Shown piece after piece: positions 57,201 to 64,000 of a DNA stretch of 64,000 bases (position 1 is the first letter of the stretch; each line of letters opens with the position of its first letter). Under the pieces are notes generated by a model. That model was not told where the DNA came from, searched no databases, and saw only the letters and a list, made by a program, of their open reading frames with translations. Made by a program: the position numbers and the translations under genes. The stretch lies in the NCBI GenBank assembly GCA_034370385.1, contig JAXMKZ010000051.1, forward strand, positions 182,949-246,948, given 5' to 3'. Origin of the DNA: Coriobacteriia bacterium. GTDB taxonomy: Bacteria; Actinomycetota; Coriobacteriia; Anaerosomatales; PHET01.

Positions 57201-59356
57201 GGACGAATCCCTCCGCGGCGGACTTCGACCTCGTGCGGATCGTCCGCCGAGTCGGTGCATCGCCGACCGGGTCGGAGGATCCGAGTGCGACGGTCGTCTA
57301 TGAGGGCAAGGCGACGACCTTCACTGACACGGGCCTCGCTCACGGTGACGACGCCCACTACGCCCTCTTCTCCTATGACGTCGCAGGCAACAGCTCCTCG
57401 CCCGCGCGCGTCCAAGCCACCGCTCAGGACACAACCGCTCCCCGCAGACCGGTCGGCCTCCGCGCCGCAGTCGAAGACGGGTTCGTCGGCGTTTCGTGGC
57501 TCAGCCCTGAGTCGTCACGCACCGCTGCAGCGCGCGTGGTGCGCCTGACCGGTCCGAGCGGTTCGATCGACGATCCTGGCGCGCGGCTCGTGTTCGACGG
57601 ACGCGGCGCACACGCCTTCGACTACGAGCTTTCACGCGTTGCGACGAAGACGACGGCGTTCTACGCCGTGCAAACGTATGACCTGTCGGGGAACCGCTCT
57701 CAGGTTGCCACAACCAGTATCGTCGTCGACACCCGAGGTCCACGAGGCTCGATCACCGTCGCTGAGGGCGTCGAGTCTGTGTCTGAGACGCGGGTCTCGG
57801 TCGCATGCGATGTGATCCGTGCGACTGAGATGCGCTTCAACGGGGGCACGGGCTGGAGTGCGTGGGAGCCTTTCGCGCGTTCGGCGGAGGCGACACTTCC
57901 GCCGCGTGAGGGCATGCAGATCGTACGAGGCCAGTTCCGTGACGAGAATGGACAGTTCAAGGAGCTCAGCGACCAGGTCTACCTCAATCTCTCCGCGCCG
58001 CCTGCCCCGCGCAGTCTCGTGGCGTCGGTCGCTCCCGGCAAGGTCAAGTTGACGTGGGACGCGGTCCAGGTGACCGACATCAAGGGCTACCACGTCTACC
58101 GGTCGGATGGTCCTGATGGACCTTGGCGGCGCATCGCCCGAGTGAACGCGCCGGTACAAGGCGGCGAGGAGCCGATGCCCACGCCGATGCCCATGCCCAT
58201 CGGGGATCCCGGCATGCCGGGAATGCCCGGAATGCCGGGAATGCCGCAGTCTGCTGTGGTGACACCCACGGTCTCGTACCTGACACCGGACTTGCCGGCG
58301 GGACGCACACACTACTTCGCAGTGGCTTCGGTCGATCGCGAGGAGCTCATCGGCGCACGCTCGGCTGTCGTTTCAGCGCAGGCCGGCGCACCGGTCCGCC
58401 GCGTGGCGGGTCGCGACGCCATCGATACTGCCGTTCGGGCAAGTCGGAGCGCGTTCGACGCGGTCGACACGGTGGTCGTCGCACGCACCGACCGGCCGCT
58501 CGACCAGCTCACAGCGGTCGGCCTCGCCGGGTCGCACGGGTCGCCCGTTCTCCTTACCGCGCCTTCAGGTCTTCGGACTGACGCCGTAGCCGAGATCCGC
58601 CGGCTCGGTGCCACGCGCGTGATACTGGTCGGTGCGGATGCTGCTCAAGCCGCCCGTGCGGAGGCCGCTTTGGGGAGTGACGTCGTCGTGAGGGCAGTGT
58701 CCGGCCGTGACGCGTACGCCACTGCCGCGGCTGTCGCTCGCGAGATGGCGAGCACCGAAGCGACGCTGTCGGACAGCGTATTCCTCGTGAACCCTGCACG
58801 TCGCAGCCACGCGGTCGCGGTGCTTTCGGCCTCGTACGCGACGCACGCACCGATCCTGTTCATGCGTCAGGGATCGGTGCCTGACGCCACGCGCGAGGTC
58901 GTGGATGAGCTGGACTTCGAGATGCTCAGAGTCGTCGGCGGGGAGGAATCCATCTCCGAGGATGCACTGATGAGTTCTCTCGGATGGGTGCCACGTGAGC
59001 GCCTTGAGGGCTCCAACCTGTTCGAGACGGCGGCGATGCAGGCGCAGATGACCGCAGCCAGCAATGTGGCGACCTTCGGTGCGGTCGGCATCGTGAACCC
59101 GGCGAGGATCGCCGAGGCGGCGGCCGGCGCGGCTGCAGTCGGAGCCCACGGCGGCCTTCTGGTGCTCGTGACCGCCTCAGGGCCGCCCGTGACGAGTCGC
59201 GCCCTCCTGCAGCAGAACGCGCTGACCATCGCAGACGTGAGCGTCTACGGCGGCACGCCGACCCTGGGCGCCAGCGGCTTCCGCCGTCTGATCGATGCGC
59301 TGAGCTGGCGCCCCGATCCGTGGGGAGAGCCGGGTGTTCCGCCCGGCGTTCACTAG
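54254..59356 (+). CDS. Subtilisin-like (S8) surface protease with cell-wall-binding-2 repeats
   Basis: The 1700-aa protein has a signal peptide, a pro-region (~50-150) and an S8 catalytic domain: D191 (V-V-D-T-G-V-D), H249 (Q-H-G-T-H-V-A-G) and S637 (G-T-S-M-A-S-P-V-V-A-G). H to S spans 388 residues, about twice the usual length. An inserted domain lies at about 400-610 (V-V-V-W-F-T-G-S-T, D-G-G-G-R-L-L-M-A-S-G), which resembles a class I glutamine-amidotransferase-like fold. After it come an MAM/lectin-like domain, fibronectin-III-like domains, a Met-Pro-Gly repeat and, from ~1380, about three cell-wall-binding-2 repeats (R-x-A/S-G-R-D-A-x-x-T-A), which tether proteins to the wall. Target unknown. 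Confidence 0.88.
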   Translation: MDVRQHPLHRLTSRFCSVALAIALAAPTCAPPAEAAPRPTGSPTSRYTGVVTRAQGASPQFAAKGRPGKRVVARWAPGVPDIQIAAASARLGFEVVADDAQLGAVLVEPADDRMSAQELVDLLLSSRLAKSARVEQIYMIAAARPNDPLFGSQYALENTGQSGGTPGADVAARLAWDRGTGSKDMVVAVVDTGVDIEHEDLAANIWTNEDEIPGNGVDDDRNGYVDDVNGWDFSMNDATVYDAADGDQHGTHVAGIIGAAGNNGLGISGVNQSVTIMPVKFLGPWGGGEYQGALAIRYAVDNGADVINCSWGGGPSDVIGRALDYAAEHGVLVVCAAGNSATDLDALKDFEFFPGSYESTAVLNVAATDRNDKLASFSDYGSRLVDVAAPGVDVMSTLPYETTALLVDKMPYRIAYLAFAPEAISPAETGRQAIVRSMAELTSAKDDPVLLVDDSMPTLTKEIAGVRRGFYAGALTSSGYTNVRTWNTQEQGAPKPSDLEGKVVVWFTGSTAGGWYPELCITDAERAALGAYLDGGGRLLMASGEIGTDLGLWSDPTWFAKYFRARTVMYETWGYQLRGKPGTIFAGLAGELSQAYRWPDGGETKRWPTGCDSVVPADAYARPLAAMGGYGELSGTSMASPVVAGAAALLMSQQVAADAEDVRLRLENTVDELASLRSRIGYEGRIDAAAAAGAYLGRPASLEPTAGVRPLRAGSAQTASWKMPRGASPDATFEVQHGLPVTALNEGFEAGGVPVRFTTPVGARPWYVTNDPALVHSGGSAVRSTSMQPAGSVEILQEILEDWGGIIIWSTSGVETSAVEAKVTVPDGGGTLSFWWKMDALDPWGDFLVDGEYRAFMWPLPVSWRRVEVKLSPGEHTLKWQVAKFFGDFTYGNDCLALDDVKLVVNEFSTVATAPAGARSATFTVPVADASDTVLRVRSRTATRTSPWVYSKGLRVSSDLLAPSTPVGVTAAAGSDGQIRLAWTNPSAADFDLVRIVRRVGASPTGSEDPSATVVYEGKATTFTDTGLAHGDDAHYALFSYDVAGNSSSPARVQATAQDTTAPRRPVGLRAAVEDGFVGVSWLSPESSRTAAARVVRLTGPSGSIDDPGARLVFDGRGAHAFDYELSRVATKTTAFYAVQTYDLSGNRSQVATTSIVVDTRGPRGSITVAEGVESVSETRVSVACDVIRATEMRFNGGTGWSAWEPFARSAEATLPPREGMQIVRGQFRDENGQFKELSDQVYLNLSAPPAPRSLVASVAPGKVKLTWDAVQVTDIKGYHVYRSDGPDGPWRRIARVNAPVQGGEEPMPTPMPMPIGDPGMPGMPGMPGMPQSAVVTPTVSYLTPDLPAGRTHYFAVASVDREELIGARSAVVSAQAGAPVRRVAGRDAIDTAVRASRSAFDAVDTVVVARTDRPLDQLTAVGLAGSHGSPVLLTAPSGLRTDAVAEIRRLGATRVILVGADAAQAARAEAALGSDVVVRAVSGRDAYATAAAVAREMASTEATLSDSVFLVNPARRSHAVAVLSASYATHAPILFMRQGSVPDATREVVDELDFEMLRVVGGEESISEDALMSSLGWVPRERLEGSNLFETAAMQAQMTAASNVATFGAVGIVNPARIAEAAAGAAAVGAHGGLLVLVTASGPPVTSRALLQQNALTIADVSVYGGTPTLGASGFRRLIDALSWRPDPWGEPGVPPGVH
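58174..58245 (+). repeat. Met-Pro/Gly-Met-Pro tandem repeat in the S8 protein
   Basis: Short ~9-nt units of atgccgggaatgcc type encode M-P-T-P-M-P-M-P-I-G-D-P and then G-M-P-G-M-P-G-M-P-G-M-P. It is a collagen-like linker in the third fibronectin-like domain, prone to slippage. Confidence 0.7.
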
Positions 59357-59380
59357 CTCAGCTGCGTTACCACACTGCAC

Positions 59381-59427
59381 GATGGTGTCGTCACTTCCGC
59401 AAGGGGGTGACGGCATCATCTGTTTCC
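59381..59427 (+). terminator. Terminator after the S8 protease gene
   Basis: GATGGTGTCGTCAC (59381-59394) pairs with GTGACGGCATCATC (59407-59420) over 14 bp with two G-U wobbles and a 12-nt loop, followed by a T-rich tgtttcc. Confidence 0.65.
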
Positions 59428-59493
59428 CGGGTATCCTAGTGTAGGGCGTTCGCAGGACGTATCCCGCTGCAAACAGGCACAAGGGAGGTCATC

Positions 59494-59988
59494 ATGAGTC
59501 GCTCAAGGCGCGCCCTGACGATAGCGATCGCACTCATGCTCGTCTTCTCGCTTGCCACCACGGCTGTGGCCGCCGTCAAGATATACGAAGGCAAGGGCGT
59601 CGCATCTGCCCGCCTCGGGATGCGTGACTCGACGGCTGCCTCGAAGATCGGCAAGGTGACGAAGTCGTATCGCGACCGCAGTTACGCGGGCCGCGTGGTC
59701 TACCGCTACTGCTTCGGTCGCAAGATGAAGAACGGTCGCTACCCGCTCGAGATGTTCAGCGACAAGCAGCGCAAGGTGTTCCAGTTCAGTGCGAACACGG
59801 GCTCGTATGTCACCACGAAGGGCATCAAGGTCGGCTCGACTGAGAACGCCCTCCGCAAGGCGTACGGGAGCAAGTTAGTGAAGCGCGACGGTTCGGTCTA
59901 CGACCGCTACACGCTGGGGAAGGCTCCGGCGACGGACTTCTACGTCAAGGGCGGCAAGGTGTCCTCGATCATCGTGAGGGCGCGGTGA
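59494..59988 (+). CDS. Small secreted protein, hypothetical
   Basis: The 164-aa product has a clear signal peptide (~1-26, A-V-A-A). Its basic mature part has a repeated G-x-x-V-A-S-A-R-L-G-M and I-K-V-G-S-T-E-N-A-L-R-K-A-Y-G pattern, reminiscent of BamE/SmpA-like or other small beta-rich lipoprotein domains, though without a lipobox. ATG 59494 has SD ggagg. It overlaps the L,D-transpeptidase gene by 4 nt, suggesting joint wall function. Confidence 0.68.
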   Translation: MSRSRRALTIAIALMLVFSLATTAVAAVKIYEGKGVASARLGMRDSTAASKIGKVTKSYRDRSYAGRVVYRYCFGRKMKNGRYPLEMFSDKQRKVFQFSANTGSYVTTKGIKVGSTENALRKAYGSKLVKRDGSVYDRYTLGKAPATDFYVKGGKVSSIIVRAR

Positions 59989-60995
59989 GCGGGGCCGTGA
60001 ACCTGCGATCCGCGCGATGGGCGGTGCGCTGCGTGGCGGTGCTCGCGGTTGCGGGGCTCTGCTGTGCGGCCCCGACTATCGCGCCGGCGCTCGAGATGGG
60101 CGCGAGCGTGCGGGTCACGGTCGCCGACGCTGCTGAAGGCACGGTGCTCGTCGTCGTCACCGCTCCGCAGGCAGCGCAGGTCGGGGTCTCCCTTGACGGT
60201 GCGGCCCTCGCGAGTGCGCCGCAGGAGTCCGGCGTAGCCACCTACGGACCCTTTGCGCTGAGCCGGTCCGCCACGGTGGTTGCCGTGGGCCGCAACGGCA
60301 GCGGTGCCGTCGTATGGAGCAGCGAGACGCTGGTCGACCCTGCCCGTTTCGTGCCGGCGACACCGCGGGTGAGCCTGTCCAGCGGCCGCGCGGTCGGTCG
60401 CACGGTTTCGTTCGACATCTCCTCGAACGAAACCATAACCGGGGCGTTCGTCGCCGTGGGCGATGACGTGCGCATGGCTCTGGAAGCGACCCGGGCGGCG
60501 GGCGGTTCCCTTCGCATGGACGATCTCGCGCTGCCGTACGGCCCAACGTGGCTCACCGTATCGGCGAGCAACGCGTTCGGACGCTCGAAGCCGGCGCGAC
60601 TGCGTCTCTACAACGTGGGCACGCTGGCAGACATCCCCGCCGCATCGCGCCTGGTGCTCGTCGACAAGCGGGCGATGCGCACCTACCACGTGCTCAACCG
60701 GCGTGTACTGCGTTCATGGCCGATCGCGACCGGGATGCCGTCGACGCCCACGCCGCGCGGGCTCTTCCGTCTGGGTTCGGCCCAGTCCTCAGGTGGCGGT
60801 TGGGGCGTCCTGCGGCGCCCGCTCCAGAAGCGCAGCGGCAGTCGCTGGGTCGGTACCAGCTACTACATCCACGGAACGAACGAGCCGTGGAGCATCGGCA
60901 TGATGGCGAGCCACGGCTGCGTGCGCATGTTCAACTCGCATGTGCGCCAGTTCGCGAGCACGGTGCCCACGGGGACGCGTGTGCGTATTCGCTAG
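59985..60995 (+). CDS. L,D-transpeptidase (YkuD domain)
   Basis: The 336-aa protein has an N-terminal signal/anchor segment (~14-35). A central Ig-like region and a C-terminal YkuD domain (~215-336) follow. The catalytic site is complete: Y-Y-I-H-G-T and the S-H-G-C312-V-R-M motif with the nucleophile Cys. These enzymes form 3-3 peptidoglycan cross-links or attach proteins to the wall. GTG 59985 overlaps the previous stop by 4 nt. It fits the surrounding set of wall genes. Confidence 0.88.
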   Translation: MSGAVNLRSARWAVRCVAVLAVAGLCCAAPTIAPALEMGASVRVTVADAAEGTVLVVVTAPQAAQVGVSLDGAALASAPQESGVATYGPFALSRSATVVAVGRNGSGAVVWSSETLVDPARFVPATPRVSLSSGRAVGRTVSFDISSNETITGAFVAVGDDVRMALEATRAAGGSLRMDDLALPYGPTWLTVSASNAFGRSKPARLRLYNVGTLADIPAASRLVLVDKRAMRTYHVLNRRVLRSWPIATGMPSTPTPRGLFRLGSAQSSGGGWGVLRRPLQKRSGSRWVGTSYYIHGTNEPWSIGMMASHGCVRMFNSHVRQFASTVPTGTRVRIR

Positions 60996-61112
60996 CAGCG
61001 AGTGTGTAGATCGCGCGAGTCAAGTAGAATGCCACTCGCCCTGCGAGCGCTCGCCAGCGACCGTGTCTTGCGGGTCACATCCGCACACATACCCCGAAAG
61101 GCGTGACACCCG

Positions 61113-62204
61113 ATGACCACACATACCGTGACTCTCATCCCCGGCGACGGCATCGGACCTGAGCTCACCCGCGCGATGACCCGTGTCGTCGAGGCCACCG
61201 GCGTCGACATCGTCTGGGAGATTGCCGAGGCCGGTGCCGACCACATCGACACGTACGGCACGCCGCTGCCCGCGTCGACGCTCGACTCGATCCGGAAGAA
61301 CAAGGTCGCCATCAAGGGCCCCATCACCACCCCCGTCGGCACGGGCTTTCGTTCCGTGAACGTCGCCATTCGCAAGGAGCTCGACCTGTACGCGTGTCTG
61401 CGCCCCGCGTTCTCGATCCCCGGCTCGGGGGCTCGCTACGACGACATCGACATCGTGATCGTGCGCGAGAACACCGAGGACCTGTACGCCGGCATCGAGT
61501 TCGAGCAGGGGAGTCAGGACGCCGCGGACCTCATCAAGTTCGCGGCCGACCGCGGCGCTGGAATCATCCGCCCGGACTCGGGACTGTCGCTCAAGCCCAT
61601 CAGCATCACCGGCACCGAGCGGATCGTGCGCTACGCATTCGACTACGCCATCGCCAACGACCGCAAGAAGGTCACCGCGGTGCATAAGGCCAACATCCTC
61701 AAGATGAGCGACGGCCTCTTCCTGAAGGTGGCCCGCGAAGTCGCCGAGGAGTACAAGGACTCGGGTATCGAGTTCGAGGACTACATCGTGGACGCCACCT
61801 GCATGCAGCTCGTGCTGCATCCCGAGTGGTGGGACGTGCTCGTGCTGCCGAACCTGTACGGCGACATCGTCTCTGATCTGTCGGCCGGGTTGATCGGCGG
61901 ACTCGGCATCGCGATGGGCGCTAACATCGGCACCGACTGTGCGGTCTTCGAGCCGGTTCACGGCTCTGCGCCCAAGTACGCCGGCAAGGACATGGCCAAC
62001 CCTACGGCTGAGATCCTCTCGGCGATGCTGATGCTCAAGCACCTCGGCGAGGTCGAAGCGGCCGACCGTGTGCTGGAGGCGGTTCGCACCGTCATCGGCA
62101 AAGGCGAGAAGGTCACCTACGACGTCAAGCGCTCGAACACCGGCAGCACCGATGGCTGCGTGGGTACGCAGGCTTACGCCGACGCGCTCATCGAGGCGCT
62201 GTAG
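61113..62204 (+). CDS. icd: Isocitrate dehydrogenase (NADP+-type), isocitrate/isopropylmalate dehydrogenase family
   Basis: The 363-aa decarboxylating dehydrogenase has the substrate set of isocitrate enzymes: S81-x-N83-x3-R87 (F-R-S-V-N-V-A-I-R) and R97, with Y125 and K192 as catalytic partners and D251/D255 for the metal. K288-Y289 (H-G-S-A-P-K-Y-A-G-K-D) is the NADP+-binding pair seen in E. coli Icd; isopropylmalate and most NAD-type enzymes have D-I there. It would convert isocitrate to 2-oxoglutarate. TAGAAT at 61025-61030 may be its -10. It stands alone among surface genes, 15 kb from the synthase and LeuCD-like genes that could supply its substrate. Confidence 0.9.
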   Translation: MTTHTVTLIPGDGIGPELTRAMTRVVEATGVDIVWEIAEAGADHIDTYGTPLPASTLDSIRKNKVAIKGPITTPVGTGFRSVNVAIRKELDLYACLRPAFSIPGSGARYDDIDIVIVRENTEDLYAGIEFEQGSQDAADLIKFAADRGAGIIRPDSGLSLKPISITGTERIVRYAFDYAIANDRKKVTAVHKANILKMSDGLFLKVAREVAEEYKDSGIEFEDYIVDATCMQLVLHPEWWDVLVLPNLYGDIVSDLSAGLIGGLGIAMGANIGTDCAVFEPVHGSAPKYAGKDMANPTAEILSAMLMLKHLGEVEAADRVLEAVRTVIGKGEKVTYDVKRSNTGSTDGCVGTQAYADALIEAL

Positions 62205-62230
62205 CGCAGCAACCAAGCGGGGAGGGGCGT

Positions 62231-63370
62231 GTGGCACAGGTCCCTGATGGAACGCGACGTCGGCTGCTTGCGGTGGCCGCCCTCATCGGCGTTGCCGTCG
62301 CGACGGTGGCCGTGGTGTGGATGATGCTGTCGGGGCAGCAGTCCGATGACGCCGCGCGCCCAGCGCCCGGCATCGAGGGGGCTGTCGAGACGAGCGCGCC
62401 GCCGGACCCGTCCTCGACACCGACCCCGGCAGCGCCCGCGACCACCACCGGTGCTCCGAGGCCCGCACCCGTCCAGCCCGACCCCGTGACATCGGAGCGA
62501 ATCGTCTATCGCCGAGATGGAGCCCTGTTCCTGGCCAAGTCGGACGGTTCCGGCGAGAAGCGCCTCGTGTCTTCGCCTGAGGGTCCCTATGAGCTGTCTC
62601 CGGACGGGGACGTGCTCGCGCACGTTGACTCGGGACGTCTCCAGCTTGTGAGAACTTCCGACGGCGCTGTCATGAAGGTCGGCGCAGCGCTCGGCGACGA
62701 TGCCGGCATCGGAGGGTGTCTCGCCTGGACACCGGACTCGAAGGCGCTCTACTTCACACGCGCAACCGCCGAGGGACGCGACGTCTGGCGGACGGATCGG
62801 GATGGTGGCGCTGCCGTGCGCGTGACGCGCGGGGGATGCCCGTCCGTGTCGCCCGATGGCCGCGTCGTTGCCGTCGTGGACTCTGCCGACGGCGTGGTGC
62901 GCGTCTCCCGGGACGGCGGGAGGTTCATGGCGATGCCCGCTCCGAGTGGCGTGCCGGTCGCGGTCGCTGCAGGTGACAGCGCGCTCTATGTGTCGGTGCT
63001 CAACGCCGACGGTTCGACGGCCCTGGTGAGCACCGGACTCGACGGGCAAGGCGAGGTGCGAATAGCGGGTCCACCCGCAGATGCTCCGCGTGTCAGCTGG
63101 GGATCGTTGTGGTTGTCGCCCGACGGATCCCGGCTGGCGGCGCTGGCGGTCGGTGATGATCGCTACTCCCGGGTTGCCATCGTGGATCTTCGGACGCGCG
63201 AGGTGCGTCCGCTCAGTGCGCGCCGCGACAGCTACGCGCGGTACTGGAGCAGCGGTGGCACCCATCTCTACTACGTCGAGGGCAACGCCTATCAGGGAGA
63301 GGCCACGAACCTGCTGCGTGTGGACAGGTTGGGCGCGGGCCGCCGCGTGATCGCCGAGGGCGCCGAGTAG
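62231..63370 (+). CDS. Membrane-anchored TolB-like beta-propeller protein
   Basis: The 379-aa protein has an N-terminal membrane helix (~12-35), a Pro/Ala/Thr-rich linker (~40-90) and a C-terminal propeller (~95-370). The propeller repeats include S-P-D-G-x-x-L-A, V-x-R-x-x-R-D-G and F-L-A-K-S-D-G-S-G-E-K-R-L. TolB-like propellers usually bind proteins or peptides. It has no enzyme motif. GTG 62231 has SD gggagggg and follows icd by 26 nt. Confidence 0.72.
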   Translation: MAQVPDGTRRRLLAVAALIGVAVATVAVVWMMLSGQQSDDAARPAPGIEGAVETSAPPDPSSTPTPAAPATTTGAPRPAPVQPDPVTSERIVYRRDGALFLAKSDGSGEKRLVSSPEGPYELSPDGDVLAHVDSGRLQLVRTSDGAVMKVGAALGDDAGIGGCLAWTPDSKALYFTRATAEGRDVWRTDRDGGAAVRVTRGGCPSVSPDGRVVAVVDSADGVVRVSRDGGRFMAMPAPSGVPVAVAAGDSALYVSVLNADGSTALVSTGLDGQGEVRIAGPPADAPRVSWGSLWLSPDGSRLAALAVGDDRYSRVAIVDLRTREVRPLSARRDSYARYWSSGGTHLYYVEGNAYQGEATNLLRVDRLGAGRRVIAEGAE

Positions 63371-63775
63371 GCGCGCCGCGACCAACGCGATGCGGATACG
63401 GGTGAGGGTATCGCCGCAGCTCAGAGGGCATGTAAGGAGCTCCGAAACCTGAAGAAGTGTGACGGGTATCACTATTGACTCGGTCGCAACCCAGCGTTCA
63501 TCATTGCTCTTAAGTCGCGTTCATCGGTGGAGGGGGCGCTCCGGCCCGGGTTCGCGACGAATGATCGGAAGCTATGACCCGCCACCCCGTGATCTGGGCA
63601 CCTGGGTGGCGGCGAGCCAGTGGTGCAACCGGCCGAACACAGGACTTGTCCGGACGGTTATTTGCTTCGCTTGCAGCGTCCAACCAACCCAGTATGTCTG
63701 CAGCTTCGCAATCCGACGGACGTGTATGAACTCTGCCTGCCGGGGCAGATGTCCGTCGAATGCGAGGAGCGCATC
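63371..63775. other. 405-bp gap with two strong dyads; possible structured leader of the last gene
   Basis: There is no credible coding sequence on either strand. GTCGCAACCC (63483-63492) pairs with GGGTTCGCGAC (63548-63558) with one bulge, and CCGCCACCC (63579-63587) pairs perfectly with GGGTGGCGG (63604-63612). A GCGTTCATC direct repeat lies inside the first. TTGACT (63475-63480) could be a -35, but the match at the -10 position is poor. I see no match to the c-di-GMP-I, c-di-AMP or cobalamin riboswitch consensus sequences I know. Confidence 0.4.
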
Positions 63776-64000
63776 ATGAAACGTCTATTCCTTCTGGCGA
63801 CGCTTGTCTTGGCGGCTGCCGGGGTGCTTGCAGCATCTGCGTTCGCTGCCAGCCCGGCTACCCTTGTCGACTCAGGCTTCGAGAACGGTGTCGACGGAGC
63901 GAGCCTCGCCTCTCCGCCCTGGGGTGTGACGGGAAGCCCCCAGCGCCGTGAGTACGACACCGCACGCGCCAAGGTCGGTACGAAGTCCGCCTGGATACAG
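63776..64000 (+). CDS. Secreted protein, C-terminus beyond window (lectin/CBM-like)
   Basis: The open frame starts at ATG 63776 and runs to the right edge (75 codons). A signal peptide (~1-24, ending A-F-A) is followed by L-V-D-S-G-F-E-N-G and W-G-V-T-G-S-P-Q-R-R-E-Y-D-T-A-R-A-K-V-G-T-K-S-A-W-I. This resembles the start of jelly-roll carbohydrate-binding or discoidin-like modules on surface proteins. SD gaggag sits ~7 nt upstream. Only the first part is visible, so full size and function are unknown. Confidence 0.7.
   Translation, partial: MKRLFLLATLVLAAAGVLAASAFAASPATLVDSGFENGVDGASLASPPWGVTGSPQRREYDTARAKVGTKSAWIQ

Noticed and set aside
61020..63472. Long minus-strand frames across icd and the TolB-like gene
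   Set aside because: They mirror the real plus-strand genes codon for codon in high-GC DNA and show no motifs.

Overview
The window is high-GC, densely packed bacterial chromosome. It looks like an anaerobic actinobacterial lineage, most plausibly Coriobacteriia or a relative (inferred from gene families, not proven). Pointers are a DUF2469 gene, GatCAB, PASTA and cell-wall-binding-2 proteins, a complex I without its NADH-input genes, LeuA/LeuC/LeuD-family enzymes beside a NADP-type isocitrate dehydrogenase, and an apparent selenoprotein. No tRNA, rRNA, CRISPR array, IS element or prophage was seen.

Layout. 1-4.3 kb: end of a sigma factor fused to a zinc-binding anti-sigma-like domain, DUF2469, ligA, a CPBP protease. 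4.4-10.5 kb: gatC-gatA, a kinase-less PASTA membrane protein, two small sensor-like membrane proteins, gatB. 10.5-12.2 kb (minus): a secreted NlpC/P60-like protein and an anchored propeller-like protein. 12.3-22.2 kb (minus): complex I in the order nuoA-B-CD-H-I-J-K-M-L-N, with no nuoEFG. 22.4-25.6 kb: degV, a membrane thioredoxin with an in-frame TGA at the first position of the CxxC motif and a SECIS-like hairpin behind it, a HEAT-like protein, and a membrane protein sharing the same two-helix module. 25.6-29.7 kb: a ferredoxin-domain protein, pncB-pncA (NAD salvage), a hypothetical. 29.9-34.2 kb (minus): a translationally coupled set of a COG2403 GTPase-like protein, two bacterial-PH membrane proteins and carbamate kinase. 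34.5-39.2 kb: a flavoprotein, GNAT, a beta-hydroxyacid dehydrogenase, a glutaredoxin, a NYN nuclease-like protein. 39.3-42.8 kb: a secreted NlpC-like protein, rlmKL, an RHH/PIN toxin-antitoxin pair with a recognisable promoter and operator. 43-46 kb: a LeuA-like synthase plus a LeuC/LeuD-type hydro-lyase. 46.3-64 kb: cell-surface genes. These are a 1,311-aa modular secreted protein, an envelope acylation cassette (SGNH, MBOAT and an unlisted 40-aa DltX-like microprotein), a 1,700-aa subtilisin with cell-wall-binding repeats, an L,D-transpeptidase and others, with icd embedded at 61-62 kb.

The most striking observations are the membrane seleno-thioredoxin at 23259-24131 and the MBOAT-SGNH-microprotein cassette at 51486-54065. 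Next is a possible oxaloacetate-to-2-oxoglutarate route built from leucine/lysine-pathway paralogues (Re-citrate synthase-like, LeuCD-like aconitase, NADP-IDH). All functions are read from sequence motifs only; no database search or folding program was run.
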